Source: Calamus simplicifolius | Lineage: Eukaryota > Streptophyta > Magnoliopsida > Arecales > Arecaceae | Direction of reading: 5' to 3' | DNA length: 64,000 bases | Assembly: GCA_900491605.1 (NCBI GenBank) | Contig: UESW01001670.1 | Location: forward strand, 111,133 to 175,132 | Part shown: piece by piece, positions 44,670 through 55,356 of the stretch | Position numbering within the stretch: position 1 is the stretch's first letter | How the letters are laid out: every line of letters starts with the position of its first letter | The notes under the pieces: generated by a model | Told to the model about the DNA's origin: nothing | What the model saw: only the letters and a program-made list of their open reading frames with translations | The model's database searches: none | Position numbers and translations under genes: made by a program

Positions 44670-44984
44670 CTGTAGTCCTAGTCTTTATAGTAGGATGTAT
44701 ATCTCTCTTCTAAATAAGCATAATAACCTTGGCTTTCAAAGTGATTATGTCTCAATCTTAGGTATTGGGGCTTTAGCTCTAAGGTGCCTTAGTAATGTAG
44801 AGCGTTATAGCGATAAGTGGGTTTAGAAATTTGTAAGAGAGTTTTTAGTAGGAAAATAATACTTGTAATTTTAAAATTTGATGGGAATAATTTTTGTAAT
44901 CTATAAATATTTTGATAGTAAAAGTCTCTACTCTTTTTATCCGTGAATATAGATAGGTAAATGGTTTGAACCATAATGTTTCTT

Positions 44985-45297
44985 ATTTTTGCTCAGTTTT
45001 TTTGGTTTCACTCTCTACTTTTGTTATTGATTTCTTATCCCTTACATGCCTTTTGTCATAGCATATATCCTATAAATTTTTAAGGAGTCACGGGCACAAA
45101 ATATTAGAATGACTAGATGGTAGCAACCTAAAAAATAAAAATATTTTGCTCAGTTTTTTGGTTTCACTCTCTACTTTTGTTATTGATTTCTTATCCCTTA
45201 CATGCCTTTTGTCATAGCATATATCCTATAAATTTTTAAGGAGTCACGGGCACAAAATATTAGAATGACTAGATGGTAGCAACCTAAAAAATAAAAT
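44985..45297. repeat. Near-perfect 156-bp tandem duplication
   Basis: GCTCAG...AACCTAAAAAATAAA is repeated head to tail with only a T-run and one small end difference (offset 156-157 bp, GCTCAG at 44991 and 45148). It copies the relic's LTR end plus flanking DNA, so it arose after that insertion had decayed and is recent. Confidence 0.9.
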
Positions 45298-45709
45298 ATA
45301 GGCACAAAACATTAGAATGATGAAAGATAGCAACCCAAAAAACAAAAAACAAAAAAAGCTTAGTAGCAAACCATCATCCTGAAATCATCACAGCCATCTT
45401 CATATTAATTGTGGGAAATAATGATATGGAAAAAAGAAAATAAAGAATGAGAGCATGAAGAAGAACAAGAAAAAGACAATACCCATTAATCTAATATATC
45501 TAATATATTATAGTAAGATCAAGAAGGTTTGTCTTTCTCTTGCCACGTGGATGCATAAATTTAATAGTTTTTAATAGCAAATTTTTCTCACCTAAAATGG
45601 TATTTCTTTTCAAAACTTTTTTATAGTTTAAATTGGTGTAGTGGAATCATAATAAGCTTTCGTAGTGTTAACCATGGTTCAACTCCCTAAATTTGCATAT
45701 TTGATTCTC
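45298..45709. other. Spacer, nothing recognised
   Basis: AT-rich. Contains TTGGTGTAGTG at 45633-45643, which resembles the complement of the 23212 terminus but has no supporting flank. Confidence 0.45.
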
Positions 45710-46460
45710 TTATTTTTTTTTTTTTTTACTTTCATTTGATACATTTTTTTTTTGTTTTAATTTCATTTCATACTTTTTTTCTTTTACTTTCATTTTATAC
45801 TTTTTTGTTTTCATTTTATACCATTTGGCTCTTTTTTTTTCTTTTTTTCTCCATTTATTTCCTTTCATTTTATTACGGAGGTTTGGTCCTCTTTTTCTTT
45901 TCTCTATTTTGTTTCCATTTTTACTTCTATTTTATAAATTTTTTTATTTCTTTTTTCCTTTTTTTCACTTTCATTTTATACGCAACATTTGGCTTTTTTT
46001 TAAAAAATATTGCTTTCATTTTATAATGAACATTTGGCTTTTTTTATTTTATTTATAACTTTTAATTTGTTCTTGCATTTTATGGTGAGCATTTGGCTTT
46101 TTTTAATTGCTTTTTCACTTCATTTCATAGTGAAATCTTTTTTTTTTTCATTCTTTCTCTTTTATTTTATAACTTTTCTTTTTTTACTTATATTTTATAA
46201 TGAGTGACAATTTTTCTTTTAAATTTCAACTCACGCATGTTTCTTTTATTTTCTCTTTTATTTTATACCTTTTTATTTTTTTCTTTTATTTTATAGTGAG
46301 TCATAATTTTTCTTTCCTATTTCAACTCACGTTTGAATCTTTTTTTTATTTTTTATTATTTTCACTTTCATTTTATAATAAATATATGTTTTTTTTTACT
46401 TTTTTTAATTTTTGTTACATTTTATGATGGGTCAAATTTTATCTTTTTTTATCTCAACTC
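45710..46460. repeat. T-rich polypyrimidine degenerate repeat
   Basis: Degenerate units of the type TTTCATTTTATA-TGAGCATTTGGCTTTTTT and TTTCAACTCACG over 750 bp, strongly T-biased on the plus strand. The overlapping F/L/Y-rich open frames are compositional. It ends at the left terminus of the CACTA element. Confidence 0.85.
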
Positions 46461-46466
46461 ATGTTT

Positions 46467-47979
46467 CACTACAAGAAAAAAAAAAGAATTTAGTGATGCC
46501 AAAAATGCATCGCTAAACAAAAAAATTCGTCGCTAAATAAATTTAGCGATAATGAAACAATATCGTCGCTAATGCTTCGATCGCTGTAGCCACTATCTTT
46601 GCAAAGACATCGCTATTTGCCATATTGCTGAAGACGCACAAAGGCATCGCTAAGTGAAATGGCACAGTGATATTACTATTTAGTGACGCACTGTTGCATC
46701 GCTAAGTGAAATGGCACAGTGGCATTGCTATTTAGCGACGCACTATTGTATCGCCATTTAAATAGCAATGCCATTTGCGCGTTGCTAAATAGCAATGCAA
46801 CCTGTGCGATGCTAAATGGCGATGCATAACTCGCGTCATAATATTTTTTATAAATTTTTTACTTCAACAAAAAAATTAATTTAAATATTCTTATACAATT
46901 AATGAGGTAAATCTATCATTAATAACAATTGCTGCAAAGCTACCATAAAAAAAATACTTATAGTGCCATGAAACAGGCAAGCACAGCTACATGCATTATG
47001 CGAATTCTTTGAGTTTACTAATTGAATTCAAATATGTAAATAAGATGGAATAAGTAATTAACATTACAAGTAATATCTCAAGGTATTCAGTGTATGTTCA
47101 CAAGAGCCTGAATTTGGGAAAATGCAGGAAATCATAACAGTTCTGGAATTTCCAACAAGAGTCACGAAGCACCTCTTTCAGTTTGCTCCCACGAAATGAA
47201 TATGAATCTGGTCATTGCCTAGTGCACGGATACATTCTTTTAAGGTCATAAAAAGGCTCTTGTTTATTTCTGCACCGGCCCCTCAATCCTGAAGAAAGAA
47301 AAACAAATAGATAAACAATCAAACAGAGAAGTGAAAAAAAATGACATCACGTTAAACCCAACTACTGGCAGTGTGCACAAGGGACCAAACTTACTTCCTT
47401 GAAAGCTGATGCATCGTTGGCAGCAATATCAGTTAAAAATATGTTTCCCTGATACAAAAATGAAGGCAAATTATTAAAAGTATTCATGTATGTGAACAAT
47501 GAGTTCTCTGGGTGATGATGAAAACATACTTTCGTACTAGCTGAAATAGGACTCCAGAATCAAATAGCCTCCTGTGAACAGCGCACCAAGTAAAACAAGA
47601 CGCATTAATTGTAAGGTAATAAAGAGTATCTAAAAAAGAAATTACTAGGTAGATAAAAAGGCTGGCAGAGAGATTAACCTCCCCTTAGTGAAGCCAACTA
47701 GCTGCGTCGCTAATTAATGGGCATCGCTAATTATTCACATAGCGACTCCAAAATTATACATTGCTAATTAGTGATGCTAGCGATGCTACTTTGTATTGCT
47801 AATTAGCGACACAAATAATTGAAATTTGCACCGCTAACTAGGGTCGCTAATTAGTGATGCACTTCATCGTTAACTAGTCCCTGACATATTTTAGTCGCTT
47901 TGTGTCGATTTGCATCGCTGTTTCATCCTATTTTGTCGCGTCGCTAAATTGCATCACTAAACTAGAATTTTCTGTAGTA
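46467..47979. mobile_element. Non-autonomous CACTA element carrying gene exons, TSD TTT
   Basis: Left end CACTACAAGAAAA at 46467; right end TTTTCTGTAGTA at 47968-47979, a one- or two-base variant of the complementary terminus. 3-bp flanks TTT on both sides (46464-46466, 47980-47982), though the left flank is T-rich. Subterminal GCGACGC/GCATCGCTAA motifs fill 46490-46830 and 47690-47960. No transposase is present: the interior is host gene exons. Termini and subterminal motifs match the CACTA element ending at 5813, so the same family could have moved it. Confidence 0.9.
47074..47448 (-). pseudogene. Kinesin-13 motor-domain exon fragment inside CACTA
   Basis: Main exon 47074-47288 (minus, after TTCTTCAG) reads GAGAEINKSL, LKECIRALGNDQIHI, a frameshift, RGSKLKEVLRDS, a second shift, GNSRTVMISCIFPNSGSC and EHTLNTLRY. 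This is the switch II/alpha-4 to alpha-6 part of kinesin-13 (microtubule-depolymerising KIF2/MCAK class): the NSGSCEHTLNTLRYAD ending is typical of that class. A smaller exon-like block, 47395-47448, bounded by TATCAG and GTAAGT, reads GNIFLTDIAANDASAFKE and may correspond to the preceding GK-SFIDLAGSE segment; this is less certain. The exon structure shows DNA-level capture. Confidence 0.85.
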
Positions 47980-47982
47980 TTT

Positions 47983-49643
47983 ATCTTTTTTCTTTTTTAT
48001 TTTATAAAAAGTAGAACCCTATAATTAAAATTTTTTTCCTACTTGATGAATAAGAAAGGTAGGCCTGCTCCTAATAATTTATATTTATATTTATATATTT
48101 TTTATATTTATATATTATTAAATATATATTTAGTATTAAAATAATATTTAAATATTGAATTATCCTTAGTAATTTGAAAACAAAAATAATAGTAAAGAAA
48201 AGTGTGATAAATAAATGATAATGAAATGGTTTTAAAATTAATTCCCTTTCTTTATACAATGTGAAATCAAAATATTAGCTAAGGAAAACACCATAATAAG
48301 AAGCTTTTTTAGGACGGCAATAGCAAATATATAATCACATCTCTACTATAAAATTTTATTTAATTTCAATTATATTTTATTCTTTTTAAAATACTTAAAA
48401 GTATTCATCTATTTGTTAATCTATAATTTCTAATTAATTATTTTTTATAAAATTTAAAAATAATTTAATCTAATGCATATATTCTCTTTATCTTATCTTT
48501 ATTTATTTTTAAAAAATTATATTTTATAATTTAATAAAATTAATTTAAAATATAAATTTTTATTTTTATTTTACTGATTATACCAATGTTTATGAATATT
48601 ATTTAACCATGAAATCAAAATGTTATCTAAGGATGATACTATAGAAAGAAGCTTTCTTAGGATTATAGTAGCAATTCTCATAATAATCACATATCTATCA
48701 CAAAAAATTTTATTTCATTTCAAAATATTTTTTATTATTTTTAAAAAATAAAAATATTTCTTCTATTTTTAATCTATAGTTTTAAATCAATTTATTTTTT
48801 TAATTTTAAAAATATGTAAAACTAATATACATTCTATTAATCTTATCCTTAATTTTGAATTTTAAATTTTATCATTCAAATTTAATAATATAAAATTAAA
48901 AATATATAAATTTATTTTTTAATAATTATAATATTTTCTATCTCATGGGCATATATCTAGTAATGCAGTAAACATAAGAAGGTTTAATCTGTTGTTATCA
49001 TGTATTCTACCTTCTTCTATACTTTTTTTTTAAATATATATGTATACACACATTTTTTCCAATACATTCCCATGCAACTAACAACACTAAAAATGAGTTA
49101 TGCTAAAAAAAGTTAATAGATATTATTTCAGCCCTTTTTGTTTTTCTACTACAATTGAGATAAGTATTTATCTTCTCTTTTTTTCCTTTCTTTTTCTTGT
49201 CTATTTAATTTTTTATTTTAAAATGTAAATCAGACCAGCCTGTGCATTGCATGGGCATATGTTAGTAGAAGAAAATAAACTAAAAACAAGAAGGGCATAA
49301 CACCGGCACCAATTTAAATAAAACCTCTCAAAAGGGATAAATATATATATTGCAAAAATCTTAGTTGGGGTAGAATGATTTGATTTAGAATTGATAACCA
49401 AATACATAGCTTTTAATTGTAATAAATTATGCATTCATTGAACAGTTATAGATTGCCAGGGAATTAGAAGGTTTGCAAAGATAATGTCAATTTTGTTTTT
49501 CATAATGATATATATATTATCATTAATCTTTGAATTCGATTGCAATTTAAATTAAAGTGGCAATGATTTAATTCCATGAGAGGACAATCAATTAGCTAAA
49601 TTAATTTACTTTTAAGAGCATTATAAATTAGCATTAATGGGAC
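47983..49643. repeat. AT-rich spacer with a degenerate direct repeat of about 350 bp
   Basis: 48262-48560 and 48608-48900 align loosely (GAAATCAAAAT-TTA-CTAAGG, AGAAGCTTT-TTAGGA, AATCACAT-TCTA). Otherwise featureless, with no gene recognised. Confidence 0.55.
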
Positions 49644-50049
49644 ATAACTTGCCCACCTTAAAAATAAAACTATAGTGCTCTTCAACTTTATTATTTTCAT
49701 GGAATTTTTTATACTTTTCTTTTAATTTAATCTAATTAGGATATTTTAATCAAAGAGGTGTCATATTGTATTTAGTAACTTTTAATAAAAATGGACAGAA
49801 TATTAAAATCATATATGTACGCTTTCAAGAAAAGATATTTGCTAATTTTTATTCAATTTAAAAGTTAAAAGAAAATAAAAAAGGTATATCATATATGTAT
49901 ATACCTAGTATAATATAGTAGAAGTTGAGATATTTAATCAGAACGTCCAAGTTTATCCTAATAACTTTTAAATAAAAAGAAACAAAAAAGTCTGAAAAAG
50001 GGACATTTAATGACTTTTTATTCGATCGCTAAAAAAGGATAGAAAAGAT

Positions 50050-50074
50050 ATGTATGTACGTACGTACGTACGTG
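50050..50074. repeat. (GTAC)n microsatellite
   Basis: ATGTATGTACGTACGTACGT run; in the second copy of the duplication (53868-53882) it has become a GT run. Confidence 0.9.
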
Positions 50075-50321
50075 TAAGCTCATGATGCCTCTCCTATCCC
50101 AACTTTCTTGTAATATTTGAAATATAAAATTACTAGCATTATTAGAATTATCATGCAATCACTAAGAATTTGAATGTGTGTGGATTTACACACACTTTTA
50201 CCAACCCATTAGTATATTTGAAACAATGGGCTATGCATCTAATCTAGCACATGCATTTATATTCGTCATTATCATTAGAAACATCAATCTTTTAACTTGG
50301 CCAGATAGTTTGCTCCACTTA

Positions 50322-50616
50322 GGCAGTGTTTGATATGGAGGATAAGAAAGGATATTCCCTGAATATCCCTTTTTATTCCCAAATGCTATAGTTAGAAGGG
50401 ATAGATCTAAAAAAATTTAACCAGAGGGGATAACCTATGGTTAACCAAGGGGTTATCCCCTGAACTTATTCCCTAGGAAACTTAGGAACAACTAAAGTTA
50501 TCCCTTGATGGCAGACTTGTAATTTTAAAAAAATACTTATTTCCTCAGCTATCCTCTGGATAAATGCTATCCCGTACATTTATCCAGGGATAGCTTTTGG
50601 GCTATCAAACACTACC
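50322..50616. mobile_element. Tourist-like MITE (PIF/Harbinger type), 295 bp
   Basis: Terminal inverted repeats GGCAGTGTTTGATA and TATCAAACACTACC (13 of 14 match) flanked by TTA on both sides (50319-50321, 50617-50619), the 3-bp target typical of PIF/Harbinger. The interior is partly self-complementary (GGGGATAACC, GGGGTTATCCCC). No coding capacity. The second copy of the duplication lacks this stretch. Confidence 0.9.
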
Positions 50617-51056
50617 TTAAAGCAATGCAATTTATGAGCAGCAAAATTAAGTGATTGTTTTATTAGAGATGGATATAACTCATCTTATCTGGATGCTATG
50701 TCTTAAAATTAAGTTCACCAACTGCAATGGACTTGCGAAACCTCAATATCTAAAGTTATGATAATGTGAATAGAAACAATGAACATGGTAGCATAGTATT
50801 ATTATTATTATTCTCTGATAACAATCAACTATAATGATAGTGATCACCGAATATAATCTTTTCCGCTCCGTGATAAGCATCCTATCAACGTTTCTTTGAA
50901 CAAAGAAATCAACGCTTCTTTGAACAAAGAACGAAACAATAGATGGTATAGTGACAGTTTTTTTTTTTTTTCTTAATAAGCTAATCAGAAAATTCAAAAT
51001 CTAAAAATCTAAGGGCTTATCTGAAATTGTCATTCTTTTTGTATTTTTATTTTTAT

Positions 51057-51147
51057 ACAAACAAGTACAAAATATTACATGGAGATTGTTGTTTTATATA
51101 GTGTATTGAAAACAACAATCTCCATGTAATATTTTGTACTTGTTTGT
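51057..51147. repeat. Perfect 39-bp inverted repeat with a 13-nt loop
   Basis: 51057-51095 is exactly complementary to 51109-51147 (arms begin ACAAACAAGTACAAAATATT). The two sister copies (about 22905-22965 and 54010-54070) have only the left arm followed by TGTATATATTTGCTTTGA, so the right arm was created here by copying the left in reverse. Confidence 0.95.
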
Positions 51148-51986
51148 TTTGAGAAACCTTTTACCAGTGAATTGAAAACATAGGAGATTGCATGGGTTGC
51201 TCAGTCTAGCTCTCTCTCTTTTTTTTTTTTTTTCTTCGTCTTCTTGATCTTTGAAACACAAGATGGGAGCAACGTGAAATGGTACCTAAATTTACCTTTT
51301 AACAAGATCCGAACCAAGCAACTACTGGGCATCTCTCTGCAACTCCAGCAGCCGCTGAAAGTTGTGTACGTCTGGGGAAAAAAAATCAAATGCCTGACCT
51401 AATTAGGATCCTTCATTCTTTCATAGATCTGTGCTTCCCTTTGTCTTCAGGCTGCATCCATCGCTGAATCCATCGTTTAGAAAATTAACATTGGTTTCTA
51501 CTAACTTCATCCGGCAGTTTACTGCTAAGTGCTGGCAATTAGACATTTGTTATCTTGGAGAACCATTTGGCTAACTTATATATTTCTATTGAGGCTCTGT
51601 CTCTAAGTGATTCATCGCTGAAATATAATTAGTACTTTATTTTCAACTTTTAAGACTATCGTTTCTACTATCTATAAAATCGAGCCCCCAGATTAATTTT
51701 TTTTTTAGCGTCTCATAATTTTTTTTTTTTTGTCTATTGTATGCTTTCTTCGTTTTTTCCCTCGATAAAATCTGAGTGGCCTTTCTGGCCATCATTTTCT
51801 TCTTAAAAAGAAAAAAAAGAAAAAATCTCAACCATGTCGTATCACCCTTCAAGCAAAAGATGTTGACGGACATACTCAACTAACTGCGAAAAAAATAAAT
51901 TTATTCATTTTTATTGATATCATCAGTTTCATGTCATATCTCACACGGACCACATCAAACTCAACGCCTCTCCTGGACATCATCAC

Positions 51987-52424
51987 TCATTTCTTCTTGT
52001 CCTCCGACGGCGCCACATTGTTAGTCCTGGCAGCCGCAGCGTCGTCAGCCTCCTTCGGACCCATGTCAGCATCATCATCCGAGAGGATGTCATCATCGTC
52101 ATCCGTCCCCAACACCACCGAGCAGTTCTCCTCGCTCATACTGTCGTCGTTGAGAGGATTCACTTGCTCGATCTTCTCCATGACTTCCTTGTGCGCCGCC
52201 AGGAAGGTCTCCCGCCGCCGTTTGACGTTTGCGTCAAGGGCGTCGATTGCAGGATTTGGCCGCCCGTTGGCGGCCTTCCGGGCATCGGCAAGCCCCGCCA
52301 ACGCCTTCTCGTAGGCCTTATGAGCGGCCAGCGCCGCGTCGACTGCTCTCACCAGATCCATTGGGTTTTCAGGGCAATCGCATTCTCCTCGCCCCTCATT
52401 CTGTTTATATAATCGACTCGTCAT
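51987..52424 (-). CDS. Hypothetical acidic-tailed protein, 145 aa (right copy)
   Basis: Paralogue of 10366-10806, fully open. The central ADARKAANGRPNP and NVKRRRETFLAAHKEVMEKI segments are conserved, as is the acidic tail TDDDDDILSDDDADMGPKEA and the end SEDKKK (one residue shorter). About 30 of 146 positions differ. Starts as in the left copy: ATG 52424, or Met22 at 52361 (MDLVRAVDA) behind a TATATAAT near 52405-52413. Many changes replace amino acids, so strong purifying selection is not obvious, yet no stop has arisen. The third copy of the block (54430-54990) has lost the ORF. Function unknown. Confidence 0.5.
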   Translation of the reverse strand: MTSRLYKQNEGRGECDCPENPMDLVRAVDAALAAHKAYEKALAGLADARKAANGRPNPAIDALDANVKRRRETFLAAHKEVMEKIEQVNPLNDDSMSEENCSVVLGTDDDDDILSDDDADMGPKEADDAAAARTNNVAPSEDKKK

Positions 52425-52879
52425 AAATATTAGAGAATTCTAGAGAAGCTCTCGAATTGAAATAAATTTTGGCTTTAATTGAGTGCATCGGAGTTGTGGA
52501 TACTGGATAGATACGGATTTCCAGCCAAACATGAGCGTGAGATGCGGGGGATGGCTTATTAAAACGAAGCTTCGTCGAAGAAAGAAAAATGGATAAGAAA
52601 AGCCAAAATGAGTTTAGCGAGGGAAAGGCCGCCGTTTTCTTACTAAACGGTGATTGTGTTTTTTAGTATCAGATAAACATACACTGAATCTGTTTAACTA
52701 TGACATATGCTTGTATAATATTTTTTTAAAAATAAATAGGGCTTCAATCCTGCTGGCCACCATTCAACCTCTCAAAGCCTTATTAAAATTTATGGTACGA
52801 GTCCACCTACAAGCCAAGAGCATAGCAACAAAGGCCAAATTTTATGCCTGGTGATGAAAAATATAACTGCTTTTGAGTG

Positions 52880-53230
52880 ACATATAAAGATGAATATTAT
52901 CGCAACTTAATAACCCATCCTTAAGGAATAATGTCTAATCTTATTGACCAACTATATAACACTTTGCAACGTTTTAAGCCTATCTATTGATCCAATTAAT
53001 TTATAAACCAAAACCATGTGACCCTAAAATAATTAACTTATGGACCAAAATTACATAACCCTAAAGACTCAAGTGAAAGTTAATTGATAGCAAGTAAACT
53101 TAACTTTGTAAGACCCTAAGCCTATTTACTGGTCCAATAATTAACTTATAGGCTGTAACACCCCGAACCCACTTGCTGGTCCAATTAACTCATTAATGGA
53201 TCAAAATTAAGTGGCCCAAAAACTTAAGTG
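52880..53230 (-). repeat. LTR relic module in duplication copy 1
   Basis: Two to three degenerate copies of the CCAATTAA-TTATGGGCC / AAGTGAAAGTTAATTGATAGCAAGT module seen at 11325-11660; contains GGCTGTAACACCCCGAACCC, an LTR-start-like phrase. No coding. Confidence 0.6.
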
Positions 53231-53398
53231 GTAAGTCTTTGTACACGGCCTCCACCTCCAATGTAGGATGGCCTGCATTGGTACGATGATTCATCCATGC
53301 GCAGATCCATGCCAAAGAGCCCACTCATGGATCTCGAATTGCAAGCATGAGGGCCCACGCGAGAACGAATCACCGCACTCGATGTAGGCAATCTTGCA

Positions 53399-55356
53399 CA
53401 TAACTTGCCCACCTTAAAAATAAAACAATATTGTTGATAATGCTCTTCAACGTTATTATTTTCATGATTTTTTTTGTAACTTTCTTTTAATTTAATCTAA
53501 TTAGGATATTTTAATTAAAGAGGTGTCATATCGCATTTAGTAACTTTTAATAAAAATGGGTAGAATATTAAAATCATATATGAACGCTTTCAAGAAAAGA
53601 TATTTGATAATTTTTATTCAATTTAAAAGTTAAAAGAAAATAAAAAGGGTATATCATATATGTTTGAATGTTATATTTAAAAATTTAAATTATAGCAACT
53701 ATGATTGCACAGAGTATATACCTAGTATAATATAATAAAAGCTGAGATATTTTAATCAGAACATCCAAGTTTATCCTAATAACTTTTAAATAAAAAGAAA
53801 TAAAATAGTTTCAAAAAGGAAAAATTAATGACTTTTTATTCAATTACTAAAAAAAGATAGAAAAGATATATATGTGTGTGTGTAAGCTCATGATGCCTTT
53901 CCTATCACAAGTTTCTTGTAATATTTGAAATATAAAATTGCTAGCATTGTTAAGATTATCACGTAATCACTAAAAATTTGAATGTGTGCGCATTTACACA
54001 CACATTTTTATACAAACAAGTAAAATATTGCATGGAGATTGTTGTTTTATATAGTGTATATATTTGCTTTGAGAAACCTTAATTTTACCAGTGAATTGAA
54101 AACATAGGAGATTGCATGGGTTGCTCAGTAGCTCTCTTTTTTTTTCTTCTTCTTGATCTTTGAAACACAAGATGGGAGCAACGTGAAATGGTCCCTAAAT
54201 TTACCTTTTAACAAGATCCAAACCAAGCAACTACTGGGCATCTCTTTGCAACTCCGGGCAACTGCTGGAAGTTGTGTGAGTCTGGGAAAAATCAAATGCC
54301 TGACCTAATTAGGATCCTTCATTCTTTCATATATCTGTGCTTCCCTTTGTCTTCAGGCTGCATCCACCACTGAATCCATTGTTTAGAAAATTAACATTGG
54401 TTTCTACTAACTTGATCCGGCCATTTACTGCCGCTGGCAATTAGACATTTGTTATCCTAAAGGACCATATCTGGCTAACTTTTTGTTGAGGCTCTGTCTC
54501 TAAGTGATTCATCTCGGAAATATAATTAGTATTTTTTTTCTTTTTCTAACTTTTAAGACTATTGTTTCTACTATCTATAAAATCCAGCCCCCGGATTAAT
54601 TTTTTTGTTTTAGCATCTCATAATTTTTGTTTTGTCTATTGTATGCTTTCTTCATTTTTTTCCCTTGATAAAATCTCTGAGTGGTTTATCTGGCCACCCT
54701 TTTTTTAAAAAAACAAAGAAAAGATCTCAAAATGAGTTTAGCGAGAGAAAGGCTGCGGTTTTCTTTACTAAATGGTGATTGTGTTTATATAGCAGCAGAT
54801 AAACATACACTGTATGGGTTTAACTATGATGCTTCCGTAATATTTTTTAAAAATAAATAGGGCTTCAATCCTATTGGCCACCATAACCTCTTAAAGCTTT
54901 CTTAAAATTTACGGTACGAGTACACCTACAAGCCAAGAGTATAGCAACAAAAGCCAAATTTTATGCCCGGTGATGAAAAATATAACTACTTTTAAGTGAC
55001 ATAAAAAGATGAATTTTAGCACAACTTAATAACCTGTCCCTAAGATATATGGTCTAAACCTATTAACCAACTACATAACACTTTGTAACGTTTCAAGCTC
55101 ATTTACTGATCCAATTAATTTATGAACCAAAACCACATGATCCTAAAAATAATTAACTTATGGGCCGAAATCATGAGACCCTAAAAACTCAAGTGAAAAT
55201 TAATTGATAGTAAGTAAACTTAACTTTGTAATGCTCTAAGCCTATTTACTGGTCCAATTAACATATGGGCTATAACACCCTAAGCCCACTTGCTAGCCCA
55301 ATTAACTCATTAATGGGCCAAAACTACGTGGCCCAAAAACTGAAGCGGTAAGTCTT
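53399..55356. repeat. Tandem segmental duplication, second copy, internally deleted
   Basis: Follows the first copy from CATAACTTGCCCACC. It lacks the MITE region, most of 50200-51020, and the acidic-protein ORF: near 54726 AAAGATCTC joins AAAATGAGTTTAGCGAG, removing about 0.9 kb present in both other copies. It ends in the LTR relic module (55010-55350), cut by the SIRE-like insertion at 55357. Confidence 0.88.

Larger units (their letters stand above)
42945..45062 (+). mobile_element. Degraded noncoding LTR element (LARD-like)
   Basis: Two related sequences, 42955-43093 and 44925-45062, share GATAGTAAAACTCTTT..., GGTTTCACTCTCTACTTTTGTTATTGAT and CTTATCCC-TA-TG-CTTTTGT. The first is followed by TAGTGGTATCAAAGCC (43093), a mutated initiator-Met primer site. 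This is the layout of an LTR pair around about 1.8 kb of internal DNA. The internal part has a GC-richer piece (43235-43760) without recognisable gag or pol and a minisatellite. LTR left limits could not be fixed and no target duplication was established. Confidence 0.45.
49644..53398. repeat. Tandem segmental duplication, first copy (3.75 kb)
   Basis: CATAACTTGCCCACC starts both copies (49644 and 53399); the copies abut head to tail. Order in this copy: AT-rich flank, GTAC microsatellite, MITE, the block shared with 22594-23211, a long inverted repeat, the acidic-protein ORF block, LTR relic (52880-53230), and a 165-bp GC-richer stretch (53231-53397) with no recognised function. Confidence 0.88.

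Noticed and set aside
45633..45643. TTGGTGTAGTG as the missing right end of the 23212 element
   Set aside because: Only 11 bases match, the flanking 3 bp (GAA) do not match TTA, and no subterminal motifs are nearby; would imply a 12-kb element after removing the copia insertion.
45736..46536. Phe/Leu/Tyr-rich ORFs resembling membrane proteins
   Set aside because: Generated by the T-rich polypyrimidine repeat; open in all three forward frames.
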